Shown here one piece after another: positions 1 through 7,313 of a stretch of 19,174 nucleotides of DNA (positions within the stretch are counted from its first letter, which is position 1; every line of letters starts with the position of its first letter). Below the pieces are notes generated by a model that was given only the letters and a program-made list of their open reading frames with translations, had not been told where the DNA came from and ran no database searches. Source of the DNA: DATIJC01 sp035479015 (GTDB lineage: Bacteria; Patescibacteriota; Microgenomatia; UBA1400; UBA12028); assembly GCA_035479015.1 (NCBI GenBank), contig DATIJC010000007.1:1-19174 (forward strand), written 5' to 3'. A program made the position numbers and the translations under genes.

Positions 1-486
1 GCCAAAGCTCCTAAGGCAGTACGCGGGAAGATTGTTCAAGCTCTTTTTTCGAGGCGGCTTTTCCCGAAAGGAAAAATTTCTTTCATTTTCATTTTTCAGA
101 CACTGGATCATATACCCGAGCCGGATAAATTCCTGCGGGAGTGTATGACTGTACTCAAACCAGGTGGTTTTATTTTATCGTTTCATCATGATGTGGAGAG
201 TTGGAGCGCCCACCTCTTAGGGGAAAAGAGTCCTATTATCGATGTGGAGCACACCCAATTATTTAGTATTGATACTAGCAGGCAATTATTTGAAAAAGTA
301 GGAATGGAAGTTACAGAAGATTACTCTCCAGTATCGTTTGTATCCCTCAAACATTTGATCTGGCTGTTTCCCTTTCCAAATTCCGTTAAAGAGATACTTG
401 TAGGCAATGCCGCTTTGAAGGGATTGTTGAGCACTACTATCCCTCTGAGGATGGGTAACGTGTGTATTGTGGGTGAAAAGATATGA
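1..486 (+). CDS. Class I SAM-dependent methyltransferase (5' end outside window)
   Basis: The frame is open from base 1, so this is the C-terminal 161 residues of a longer protein; an ATG at 145 is only an internal methionine. The visible part matches the later half of a Methyltransf_11/23 type domain: a 'TLDHIPEPDKFL' stretch (post-motif II, about residues 37-48) followed by 'VLKPGGFIL' (motif III region, about 53-61). The SAM-binding glycine-rich motif would lie upstream and cannot be seen. Proteins of this type in polysaccharide loci methylate sugars or act on lipid-linked intermediates, but the substrate cannot be told from the sequence. Its TGA stop overlaps the ATG of the next glycosyltransferase gene by four bases (ATGA), which implies translational coupling in one operon. 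Confidence 0.85.
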   Translation, partial: AKAPKAVRGKIVQALFSRRLFPKGKISFIFIFQTLDHIPEPDKFLRECMTVLKPGGFILSFHHDVESWSAHLLGEKSPIIDVEHTQLFSIDTSRQLFEKVGMEVTEDYSPVSFVSLKHLIWLFPFPNSVKEILVGNAALKGLLSTTIPLRMGNVCIVGEKI

Positions 487-1418
487 AGAAAAAGAAATTA
501 TCGGCGATCATAGCCTGTTATCGAGATGCTCAAGCTATTCCAGTCATGTATGAGCGGCTCACAAAAGTGTTCAAAAAAATTGGGTGTGACTTCGAAATTA
601 TATTCGTCAACGATGGAAGTCCTGATAACAGTGAGGAAGTGATTGCGAAAATTGTCAAAAAAGATGCGCACGTCATTGGCATCAACCACTCACGTAATTT
701 TAGTTCGCAGATGGCATTTACTAGCGGTATGGAAATTGCTAGTGGTGATGCAGTCATCTTGTTTGATGGTGATTTGCAGGATCCTCCTGAATTGGTGCCT
801 AAATTCTATAAGAAATGGTTGGAAGGGTATGATGTGGTCTATGGAGTGCGGGTGAAGCGTGAAGCACCACTCGTCATGCAGGGAGCCTATAAACTCTTCT
901 ATCGCCTGTTTCATGAACTCTCATACATCAAAATCCCACTAGATGCAGGAGACTTTTCGCTTATCGACCGCAAGGTTGTAGAGGCACTCAAGCTTTTACC
1001 AGAGCGCGACAGGTTCCTGCGAGGACTGCGAGCTTGGGTCGGGTTTAAACAAACTGGCGTGGAGTATGTACGGCCGGAGCGCATGTTTGGGAAGACCACC
1101 AATAGTTTGATTAAAAATTTTCAGTGGGCGACCAAAGGGATTTTCTCATTTTCATTCGCCCCATTGCAGTACATGACACTGCTGTCACTCCTTGTTTTCT
1201 TTCTCGCACTTATTGGAATAGTGGTGCAAGTTTTTGCAAAATTCTTTGTTCCGAGTACTCCTCCCGGCGTGAGCACAATAATCATCGCTGTGCTTTTCTT
1301 GGGATCTATCCAACTACTCGGCATAGCAGTTCTTGGTGAATACATCGCCAAGATTTTTGAAGAGGTCAAGCACCGGCCGCAATACATCCGCAAGAGTATT
1401 GTTAGACATAACAAATAA
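483..1418 (+). CDS. GtrB/DPM1-like polyprenyl-phosphate glycosyltransferase (GT2, two C-terminal TM helices)
   Basis: A 311-residue inverting GT2. The GT-A fold shows 'FVNDGSPDNS' (D44) and 'LFDGDLQDPPEL' with the metal-binding D95-G-D97. 'RDRFLRGLRAWVGF' (176-188) is typical of the GtrB/YfdH/DPM1 branch that moves a sugar from a nucleotide donor onto polyprenyl phosphate at the inner face of the membrane. Two hydrophobic segments (about 228-252 and 264-288) followed by a basic tail match the membrane anchor of GtrB-type enzymes. The product, a polyprenyl-phosphate sugar, is the donor for GT-C enzymes, several of which are encoded in this window. The start is fixed by the ATGA overlap with the upstream methyltransferase. 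The donor sugar is unknown. Family assignment is confident, exact role is not. Confidence 0.92.
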   Translation: MKKKKLSAIIACYRDAQAIPVMYERLTKVFKKIGCDFEIIFVNDGSPDNSEEVIAKIVKKDAHVIGINHSRNFSSQMAFTSGMEIASGDAVILFDGDLQDPPELVPKFYKKWLEGYDVVYGVRVKREAPLVMQGAYKLFYRLFHELSYIKIPLDAGDFSLIDRKVVEALKLLPERDRFLRGLRAWVGFKQTGVEYVRPERMFGKTTNSLIKNFQWATKGIFSFSFAPLQYMTLLSLLVFFLALIGIVVQVFAKFFVPSTPPGVSTIIIAVLFLGSIQLLGIAVLGEYIAKIFEEVKHRPQYIRKSIVRHNK

Positions 1419-1420
1419 AA

Positions 1421-1427
1421 AAGGAGG
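1421..1427 (+). promoter_or_regulatory. Strong Shine-Dalgarno for the HD-like/phosphatase gene
   Basis: AAGGAGG lies just after the stop of the GT2 gene and only three bases before the ATG at 1431. It is the best ribosome-binding site visible in the window and supports this start, although the spacing is shorter than usual. Most other genes here start by overlap with the upstream gene or with almost no leader. Confidence 0.7.
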
Positions 1428-1430
1428 ATT

Positions 1431-2951
1431 ATGTCACTAGCCGCAAACGAAGTCATAAAATATGTCGAGGTTCAAGAAGCCTCAAGAACTAAGTTCAAGG
1501 AGGCGGCTGTAAGCGAAAAGAAAGTTCGAACAAAGATTGTGGACTTGGGCTCACAGCTTTTTGCTAATTTGAGGTGGGAATTCAGAGGTAAGATTACCGA
1601 AGAAGCTGTTGGAAAAACGCACGAACTGCTGTCACGATCTATTGAGGAGATAGCGCCTCCAGTTTGGGCTGTGTTACATGAACACGTTTTAATGGCACCA
1701 ACACTTGGAAGAGCATTTGCAGATGAGATTAATAGTAAAAAGAAAGGGAAAGGTATCCGTTTTGATAAGAATGCATTGGTGGCGGCATTGGAATTGCATG
1801 AGATCGGCAGTGTTGCAAATTCATCAAGCTACTTTCACAAAGACTATGTTGGCGAATGGATCCAGAAAAAATCCGGGGTTCCAGAAAAGATTCTGACTAT
1901 CATTCAATCAATGGAAGAATTGATGAGATTAGGAAAAGTGATGAACTTTTCAGAAAAGCAGTTGGCTTTCAAAGAAAAACTAAGCATGGATCAGGAAGCT
2001 GTTGTTAAGACGTATGTTCGCTCCTTATCGCTGGAACAGATGGTCTTTATCCTGTCTGACAATTTGAGTAAGCGAGGAAGTGATGGACAATTGTTTACAG
2101 TCCAAGGATTTCGACAATACCTTGAGACTCAAGAGGAGAGGTATAAACCTGCGCCGGAGCCACTAGTTAAACTTCAAGGGTTGACTTCATGGCCATCAAC
2201 AACATTTACTGGTCGTAAAGAGGGTTCGACCAGTGCGATGTACAGAAGATCTGGGGCAGTACTGCAATTATGTGCGGTTGAGCTAATTATAGAGCGATTA
2301 CAGAATGAGTTTGGACTAAAATACGAGACTATTCGTCAAGAACTTAACGGAAAAGGCTCCAAAATCGTCGTTTTAGTTCGTCATGAAAAAGTGAATAATC
2401 CAGATAATATTGTCTATAACTTAGATAACAACTCCCGAGTTATGCACTTGGAACCTCAAGCAAAAGAAAGATTAGAGAAACTTGCAACCACACTGAAGCT
2501 TAGGAAATTTGTACCAGCAATTTTCATAAATAGCCCCCAGACCAGAGCGGTTGAAACTGCGCAAATTCTACAGCAGATCTTAGGAGTCGCACAACTTGAA
2601 ACTGATGAACGTTTATCTGATGCGAGGTCACCTGGTCCGTATGAAACAGGCTTACCATTAGACGTCTTTAGAGAACAAGGGCCAGATATTTTCGATGCCG
2701 ACGCATGGGCGGGTTATAACCATGAAAAACGGGGCGAGGTAGAACATAGAATGAATGCGAGTCTGGACGATATCATAGATAAATTAAAGCCTGGTCAGAT
2801 AGGCATGCTTGTGTCACATGGAACACCGTTAGAACTTCTGCTACATAATCTTACCGGTAAGGAAGCTGGCATGCCTGAAACTGGTAGCGCAACAGTGGTT
2901 GTTTTCGATGCGAAGGGCGAAGTTTTTACGCACTATAGAATAAGAGAGTAA
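1431..2951 (+). CDS. Fusion of a degenerate HD-like domain with a histidine phosphatase domain
   Basis: A 506-residue soluble protein with two visible parts. The C-terminal part (about 310-506) is a histidine phosphatase (phosphoglycerate mutase superfamily): 'VLVRHE' with nucleophile H318 (RHE instead of the common RHG), 'SPQTRAVETA' with R372, and 'VSHGTPLELL' with H463. The N-terminal part (about 50-235) is all-helical and resembles an HD phosphohydrolase: H83/H85 in 'LHEHVLMA', 'ALELHEIG' where HD has become H123-E124, H136, and 'ILSDNLSK' with D210 where HD proteins place their last metal-binding Asp. The order and spacing suggest a diverged HD fold, possibly with altered metal binding. 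The substrate is not known. It sits 12 bases after the GT2 gene and ends 10 bases from the convergent transketolase gene, so it closes the first operon. The phosphatase call is firm; the HD call is a motif-level inference. Confidence 0.85.
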   Translation: MSLAANEVIKYVEVQEASRTKFKEAAVSEKKVRTKIVDLGSQLFANLRWEFRGKITEEAVGKTHELLSRSIEEIAPPVWAVLHEHVLMAPTLGRAFADEINSKKKGKGIRFDKNALVAALELHEIGSVANSSSYFHKDYVGEWIQKKSGVPEKILTIIQSMEELMRLGKVMNFSEKQLAFKEKLSMDQEAVVKTYVRSLSLEQMVFILSDNLSKRGSDGQLFTVQGFRQYLETQEERYKPAPEPLVKLQGLTSWPSTTFTGRKEGSTSAMYRRSGAVLQLCAVELIIERLQNEFGLKYETIRQELNGKGSKIVVLVRHEKVNNPDNIVYNLDNNSRVMHLEPQAKERLEKLATTLKLRKFVPAIFINSPQTRAVETAQILQQILGVAQLETDERLSDARSPGPYETGLPLDVFREQGPDIFDADAWAGYNHEKRGEVEHRMNASLDDIIDKLKPGQIGMLVSHGTPLELLLHNLTGKEAGMPETGSATVVVFDAKGEVFTHYRIRE

Positions 2952-2961
2952 AAGACCTGGT

Positions 2962-3879
2962 TTAAGAGAGACTTTTCTTTACAGTTGATATAATTCCATT
3001 GACGTCCAAGCCATTGCGCTCGTGAATCAGGGCCTGGGTACCTAAGTAGTCTCCAGGATGATACGTAATACCAGTACGCGTGAGTGTGCACTTCAAATTA
3101 TTGTCAGCGATTACTTCAGCGACGAGAGAACCTACGCCTCCTGTCGGAAGATGTGGCTCAAAAGTAAAAACATGTTTGTATCCGGACAACAAATACAGTA
3201 ATTGCCGTGTGTCGAATGGAGCAATTGTAGAAATGATTGCCAGCGCGCAGTCTACTCCCTGTCGCGCAAGTTTCTCTACCGCAGAATAAACATCCTGACT
3301 GACAGATCCTGTCGTCAGCAGTACACAATCTTTGCCTGTGCGTAGGAGTTCTATTTCTTGGTATGTAAACCTACCCTGAAGTTTTGGAACAGATAATAGA
3401 TCATTTTTACTCAATCGATAATACGTGGGACCTGGCAGTTGCCAAGTGCTTTGAAGTGCGCTGATCGTTTGAGCACTGTCGGCGGTAGCTATGATGCGAA
3501 GCGATGATAAGGTGCGCATGAGTGCGATATCTTCTAGAGCATAATGCGTAAGACCATCATACGCGTAGTCGACTCCAGTGCCGACACCGACAATGCGCAC
3601 CGGCAATTTATGAGCGATTGGCCCATTGCGGATAAACTCATACTCGCGAAGAACTGCAAATGTTGCGATCGAGTAGACAAAGGGTATAAATCCTTGCAAG
3701 GCGAGACCGGTAGCTAGAGAGATCATGTTCTGTTCCGATACACCGACGTTAAAGAACCTGTTTGGGAATCGGTCACGGAATGGCTCCAACACCATAAAAC
3801 CTAAGTCTGCGGTTAAGAGTAAGACTCTCTCGTCCTGGTCGGCAATATCAAGCATTGATTGTACAAATGCCTTACGCAT
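2962..3879 (-). CDS. Transketolase C-terminal subunit (Pyr plus C-terminal domains)
   Basis: A 305-residue protein matching the pyrimidine-binding and C-terminal halves of transketolase, as found in split (two-gene) transketolases and like the E1-beta side of related enzymes. 'NVGVSEQNMI' (44-52) carries the glutamate (E49) that activates the aminopyrimidine of thiamine diphosphate. 'DGLTHYALEDIALMR' and 'YYRLSKND' are family hallmarks. It pairs with the N-terminal subunit encoded just upstream on the same strand; the two genes overlap by eight bases (3872-3879), and the start has an AAGGAA Shine-Dalgarno four bases before it. The complex would transfer two-carbon ketol units between sugar phosphates in the cytoplasm. 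It could serve the pentose phosphate pathway or, given the location, make or remodel a sugar for the glycan. Confidence 0.93.
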   Translation of the reverse strand: MRKAFVQSMLDIADQDERVLLLTADLGFMVLEPFRDRFPNRFFNVGVSEQNMISLATGLALQGFIPFVYSIATFAVLREYEFIRNGPIAHKLPVRIVGVGTGVDYAYDGLTHYALEDIALMRTLSSLRIIATADSAQTISALQSTWQLPGPTYYRLSKNDLLSVPKLQGRFTYQEIELLRTGKDCVLLTTGSVSQDVYSAVEKLARQGVDCALAIISTIAPFDTRQLLYLLSGYKHVFTFEPHLPTGGVGSLVAEVIADNNLKCTLTRTGITYHPGDYLGTQALIHERNGLDVNGIISTVKKSLS

Positions 3880-4669
3880 GAAGTTCCTTTTTTGCTTGTG
3901 TATATTGGTCAGGCGTCATTGGCATATAATGCCAATCCACTTTGCGTTCCATAAATGAGACACCTTTGCCTAGAATTGTGTCAGCAATGATGACATATGG
4001 ATATTTTTTGGGTTTATCTATCGCCTCAAGTAATTTTTTTTGATTATGGCCATCCACTCTAGTGACGCTCCACCCAAATGTTTTCCACTTTTCTTCAAGC
4101 GGCTCCAAGCTTAGCACTTCCTTTGTATATCCAAACCCTTGCTGTCCGTCACAGTCGATGATGACAGTGATCGGTAGTTTATAGTGCGCACAAAACATAA
4201 TCGCTTCCCAGACAGAACCCTCGTTTAATTCAGCATCAGAAATGAGCGCGAAAACTTTAGATTTACTTTTTCTTAAACTATTAGCCAATGCTAATCCGAC
4301 TGCGACTCCAATGCCTTGGCCAAGTGATCCTGTGGCAAGTTCTACACCAGGCACGCCATACTCTGGGTGGACAGCTATGCGGGAGAGTCCTGTATGGAAA
4401 CTATCAAACTCTGTTTGAGAGAGGATATTTTTTAAATAGAGAGCGCTATACAAGGCAAGGGCTGCGTGACCTTTCGATAAAATAAACCGATCCCTGTTTG
4501 GATCATCGAGCTTTTTTATGGATAAAATCTGTGTATACAGCACCGCCAAAATATCAACGATTGAAAGACAGCTGCCAATATGCCCCACTTTCGTTCGAAA
4601 TGAAGCATCCAGAATAAGCGAGCGCATCTCCTGAGCAAACTTTTTAGTGGATAGATCTTTATTCCTCAT
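3872..4669 (-). CDS. Transketolase N-terminal subunit (thiamine diphosphate-binding)
   Basis: A 265-residue N-terminal transketolase half. Recognisable blocks are 'VGHIGSCLSIVDILAVLY' (28-45), 'FILSKGHAALALY' (62-74, with H68), 'HPEYGVPGVELATGSLGQG' (101-119), and the diphosphate-binding stretch 'SDAELNEGSVWEA' (144-156). In most relatives this last motif starts GDGE and is followed about 25 residues later by an Asn. Here it is SDAE, with D174 at about the Asn position ('IDCDGQQ'), so the metal site is altered, although D145 is kept. The ATG at 4669 is preceded by a good -35/-10 pair. It is the first gene of a two-gene operon with the C-terminal subunit. The function is clear at family level; the substrate pair is unknown. 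Confidence 0.92.
   Translation of the reverse strand: MRNKDLSTKKFAQEMRSLILDASFRTKVGHIGSCLSIVDILAVLYTQILSIKKLDDPNRDRFILSKGHAALALYSALYLKNILSQTEFDSFHTGLSRIAVHPEYGVPGVELATGSLGQGIGVAVGLALANSLRKSKSKVFALISDAELNEGSVWEAIMFCAHYKLPITVIIDCDGQQGFGYTKEVLSLEPLEEKWKTFGWSVTRVDGHNQKKLLEAIDKPKKYPYVIIADTILGKGVSFMERKVDWHYMPMTPDQYTQAKKELHA
3884..3889 (-). promoter_or_regulatory. Shine-Dalgarno for transketolase C subunit
   Basis: Read on the minus strand this is AAGGAA, four bases before the ATG at 3879 and inside the last codons of the N-subunit gene. It supports the overlapping start and coupled translation of the two subunits. Confidence 0.55.
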
Positions 4670-4689
4670 CGCATTTCTTTCGTTGCCAA

Positions 4690-4718
4690 ATAGTAGTGGG
4701 AAAATTTCGGATAGTCAA
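4690..4718 (-). promoter_or_regulatory. Sigma-70-like promoter for the transketolase operon
   Basis: On the minus strand TTGACT (4713-4718) and TACTAT (4690-4695) are separated by exactly 17 bases. The predicted start of transcription is near 4683, leaving a leader of about 14 bases before the ATG at 4669. The -35 box almost abuts the -10 region of the divergent promoter of the gene starting at 4734, so the two promoters interlock. Confidence 0.6.
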
Positions 4719-4727
4719 TGGTATAGT
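4719..4727 (+). promoter_or_regulatory. Extended -10 promoter for a leaderless GTG start at 4734
   Basis: TGG-TATAGT is an extended -10 element (TGN plus a hexamer matching TATAAT at five of six positions). Six bases separate it from GTG at 4734, so transcription should begin at or next to the start codon. No Shine-Dalgarno is present, and no convincing -35 is visible, as is usual for extended -10 promoters. Confidence 0.5.
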
Positions 4728-4733
4728 ACAAAA

Positions 4734-6524
4734 GTGAAATATAAAGAAATCTTCTTTATCGTGTTGTTGGCGGTCATGACGTTCGCGTACACATCATTTT
4801 ATGCGCAATTTCATATAGATCCACATCATGACGGAATAATCTTGAAACCCGCCATTGACGTGTTCTATGGGAAGAAGTTATTCGTTGATTCATTTACGCA
4901 GTATGGGGCACTAACCACACTGATACACGCCTTCTTTTTTAAATTATTTGGCCCGACACTCATCGTGCAGCGCCTAAGCGCAGTAGTGACGTATGCAGGC
5001 ATCTCAATATTGCTGTACCTGCTTTCCAGGCGGCTGTTATCGCCGTTGTTTTCTGCGGGAGTCGTTCTCTTTTGGATTGCTACAATGTATTTTCCGAATC
5101 AAGATCTAATGGTTCCACTCCTTGCCTGGTCGTCTGTGTACTCCTTATTTTTCCAATTGGCAACCATACTACTTATTGATAAGTTCTTACAAACTAAACG
5201 ATGCAAGTTTTTGAGTGTAGCCGGTGCCAGCGTCGCTTTAACTTTTTGGTGCCGTCAACCAGTAGGAATCTTTTTATTTTTAGCCATCTCGACTTTTTTT
5301 GTCATACGTCTACTATTCCTCTCAAAGCCTGAAAGCATGAAGGGTTACTTCTATTTTCTTATGGGATCTATAGTCATATCCGTCCCATTTTTGCTTTGGC
5401 TAGCTTCGTATCACGGACTCCATGATTGGTGGCAACAATCCATTATTTTGGCTTTTACATTTGGAAAAAATCTAAGTGGTACTTTCTCACTGACACCGAT
5501 TTACACAGCACTTTTACCATCTTTATCAGCATCTAAGAAAAATCTTTTTTGGAATTTAACAACTTTTACAACAGTTTTCGTATTCGCGCTGGAATCACTG
5601 CTTATTTTTTACCGGAAGTCTAAGAGCTCATACGTAAACTGGTTTCTATTCGTGTTTACGCTAGTGGGTTTGGCATCCTGGATGCAGTTTTTTCCTGGTA
5701 ATGATCAGTCCCACGTATTCTGGGCTGCGACACCAATGATTCCCATATTCTTTTATGTAGTGTCTGAGTCGAAAAGATTTCTAAAAAAATATGGATCAGA
5801 GGAACTAAGAATAAATGAAAAAGCTTTTTCCAGACTCTTAGGTGTAGTAATTTCAATAGTTGTAACCGGATTGGCAATGCTCTTTCTGGTTACAGATATT
5901 AAAAGTGCCCGTTACTATTTGACCCGGAAATTTACGATAGTACAAGATCCACCGGTGTTGCGGGGAATGAAAACCCCTCAGGAGGAACAAATAGTATTAG
6001 ACAGATTTACCCAATTATTGAACCTCTATTTTTCGTGGTACCCAGATAAAACGTATATCAGTGCATCTCCAGATGCTTTGTATACGCTCATGGATCCCCA
6101 CTACACTTCTATTCATAGGTCACCCGTCTATTGGGACTGGGCAATGCGTGACGTGTTCTCAGATTATCTGCCAGCACTGCATGCATACATCACTCTTCAC
6201 CGCCCGCTTGTAGTTGTCCGTGATCCACTTGAGTTTGATAACTATTGTTCACGTGAGATCGCAATACATTATCCGGTAAAGACGGCAATGTATCAGCGGG
6301 ATTTGTTTGTCCGTATCCCAGCTGAAGACTTACTCCAAACAAAAGTGGTTGGAACACAAGTATCATTACTGGCTCTCAAAGAGCCTTTAACTATTATTGT
6401 AGCGAGTAAATCTGCCACCCTCGCGCTGAATCAAAAAATGCAGGTGAAGCTTCCGATCAGTAATGAGAAATACTCAATTCACTTCTCGTCTGCAAACTTT
6501 GGGAATTGTGATTTATCACCCTAA
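4734..6524 (+). CDS. GT-C-like membrane glycosyltransferase (GT39/ArnT style)
   Basis: A polytopic membrane protein of 596 residues, if it starts at GTG 4734. An in-frame GTG further upstream at 4647 would lie inside the divergent transketolase gene and is unlikely. After the first hydrophobic helix comes a loop with 'FHIDPHHDGIILKPA', the acidic first periplasmic loop expected of GT-C enzymes that use polyprenyl-phosphate sugars. About ten further hydrophobic segments follow, then a soluble C-terminal region of roughly 200 residues with no recognised fold. Its likely job is to transfer a sugar from a lipid carrier to a glycan or protein on the outer face of the membrane. It is a single-gene unit with its own extended -10 promoter, and its stop overlaps the convergent permease gene by four bases. 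Confidence 0.85.
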   Translation: MKYKEIFFIVLLAVMTFAYTSFYAQFHIDPHHDGIILKPAIDVFYGKKLFVDSFTQYGALTTLIHAFFFKLFGPTLIVQRLSAVVTYAGISILLYLLSRRLLSPLFSAGVVLFWIATMYFPNQDLMVPLLAWSSVYSLFFQLATILLIDKFLQTKRCKFLSVAGASVALTFWCRQPVGIFLFLAISTFFVIRLLFLSKPESMKGYFYFLMGSIVISVPFLLWLASYHGLHDWWQQSIILAFTFGKNLSGTFSLTPIYTALLPSLSASKKNLFWNLTTFTTVFVFALESLLIFYRKSKSSYVNWFLFVFTLVGLASWMQFFPGNDQSHVFWAATPMIPIFFYVVSESKRFLKKYGSEELRINEKAFSRLLGVVISIVVTGLAMLFLVTDIKSARYYLTRKFTIVQDPPVLRGMKTPQEEQIVLDRFTQLLNLYFSWYPDKTYISASPDALYTLMDPHYTSIHRSPVYWDWAMRDVFSDYLPALHAYITLHRPLVVVRDPLEFDNYCSREIAIHYPVKTAMYQRDLFVRIPAEDLLQTKVVGTQVSLLALKEPLTIIVASKSATLALNQKMQVKLPISNEKYSIHFSSANFGNCDLSP

Positions 6525-7309
6525 ACAATGTCGGCAAAGATTTTTTCACTTCGCTTGAAGAGTATAAATCCAGCAAAGAAAACGATTATGGAAATTGCCA
6601 CTGACCACAAAATGATGCTGGTCTCAAATGGATATCCGAACAGCGCACTTCTGTAGCCTTCGATAATGCCTACCATTGGATTCAACTTATACAGCTTCAC
6701 ATACCTATCTGGAACAAGTGAAAGTGGGTAGACAATCGGTGTCATGTACATCCAGAGCATCATGAGCAAATTGGTGAGGTACTGCACGTCTCTGTAGAAT
6801 AGATTGAGTGATGAGAAAAGCAGCGATAGGCCAGTGGTTAAAAGGAGTTGGGCGGCAAACAAGGGGATAAAAAGTATTGCAGTGGGGGCAAGAGGCACTC
6901 TCATAATGACTGTCATGGCTAGAAAGAGGATGCCAGAGAAGAAGAGGTCAACAATTTTTGAAATGACCGAGGCATACGGGATAACTTCACGGGGAAATGA
7001 GACTTTGCGAAGCAAAGAAGCATTTTCAACCAGGCTCTGCGTAGCTGTTGCTATAGCATTCTGAGAGAAAGTCCACGGTAAGAGCGCGGCATAGAGATAA
7101 ATAATGTAGGGGACATTATTTGTGGGGAACCGGAAGACAATAGAAAAGACAAATGAGTACACTAGTAGTTGTGAAAGTGGGTTTAACAGCACCCAGGCAT
7201 ATCCAACAAACGACTGCTTATATCTGGCTTTTATCTCCTTACCTGTGAGTTGGATTAGGAGAAATTTATACTTAATGATTGGAAGTATTAACTGCTTAAA
7301 AACATTCAT
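6521..7309 (-). CDS. ABC-2 type polysaccharide export permease (Wzm-like)
   Basis: A 262-residue permease of the ABC-2 family used for O-antigen, teichoic acid or capsule export. The N-terminus shows 'LTGKEIKARYKQSFVGYAWVLLNPL' style sequence: the amphipathic RYK/S-G-W element just before the first membrane helix. Six hydrophobic segments follow, with 'NLFYRDVQYLTNLLMMLWMYMTPIVYP' as another strong family block. It would form the membrane channel that flips or exports a lipid-linked glycan together with a Wzt-like ATPase. No ATPase gene lies in this window, so the partner must be encoded elsewhere. It starts four bases after the stop of the upstream membrane glycosyltransferase gene and is in the same operon. 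Confidence 0.93.
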   Translation of the reverse strand: MNVFKQLILPIIKYKFLLIQLTGKEIKARYKQSFVGYAWVLLNPLSQLLVYSFVFSIVFRFPTNNVPYIIYLYAALLPWTFSQNAIATATQSLVENASLLRKVSFPREVIPYASVISKIVDLFFSGILFLAMTVIMRVPLAPTAILFIPLFAAQLLLTTGLSLLFSSLNLFYRDVQYLTNLLMMLWMYMTPIVYPLSLVPDRYVKLYKLNPMVGIIEGYRSALFGYPFETSIILWSVAISIIVFFAGFILFKRSEKIFADIV

Positions 7310-7313
7310 ATGT

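Noticed and set aside
2952..2961. Terminator between the convergent phosphatase and transketolase genes
   Set aside because: The gap is ten bases and shows no hairpin followed by a T run on either strand.
4647..4733. Upstream GTG start for the membrane glycosyltransferase at 4647
   Set aside because: It lies within the first codons of the divergent transketolase gene, adds a non-conserved 29-residue leader and has no ribosome site, whereas GTG 4734 starts right before the first hydrophobic helix and follows an extended -10.
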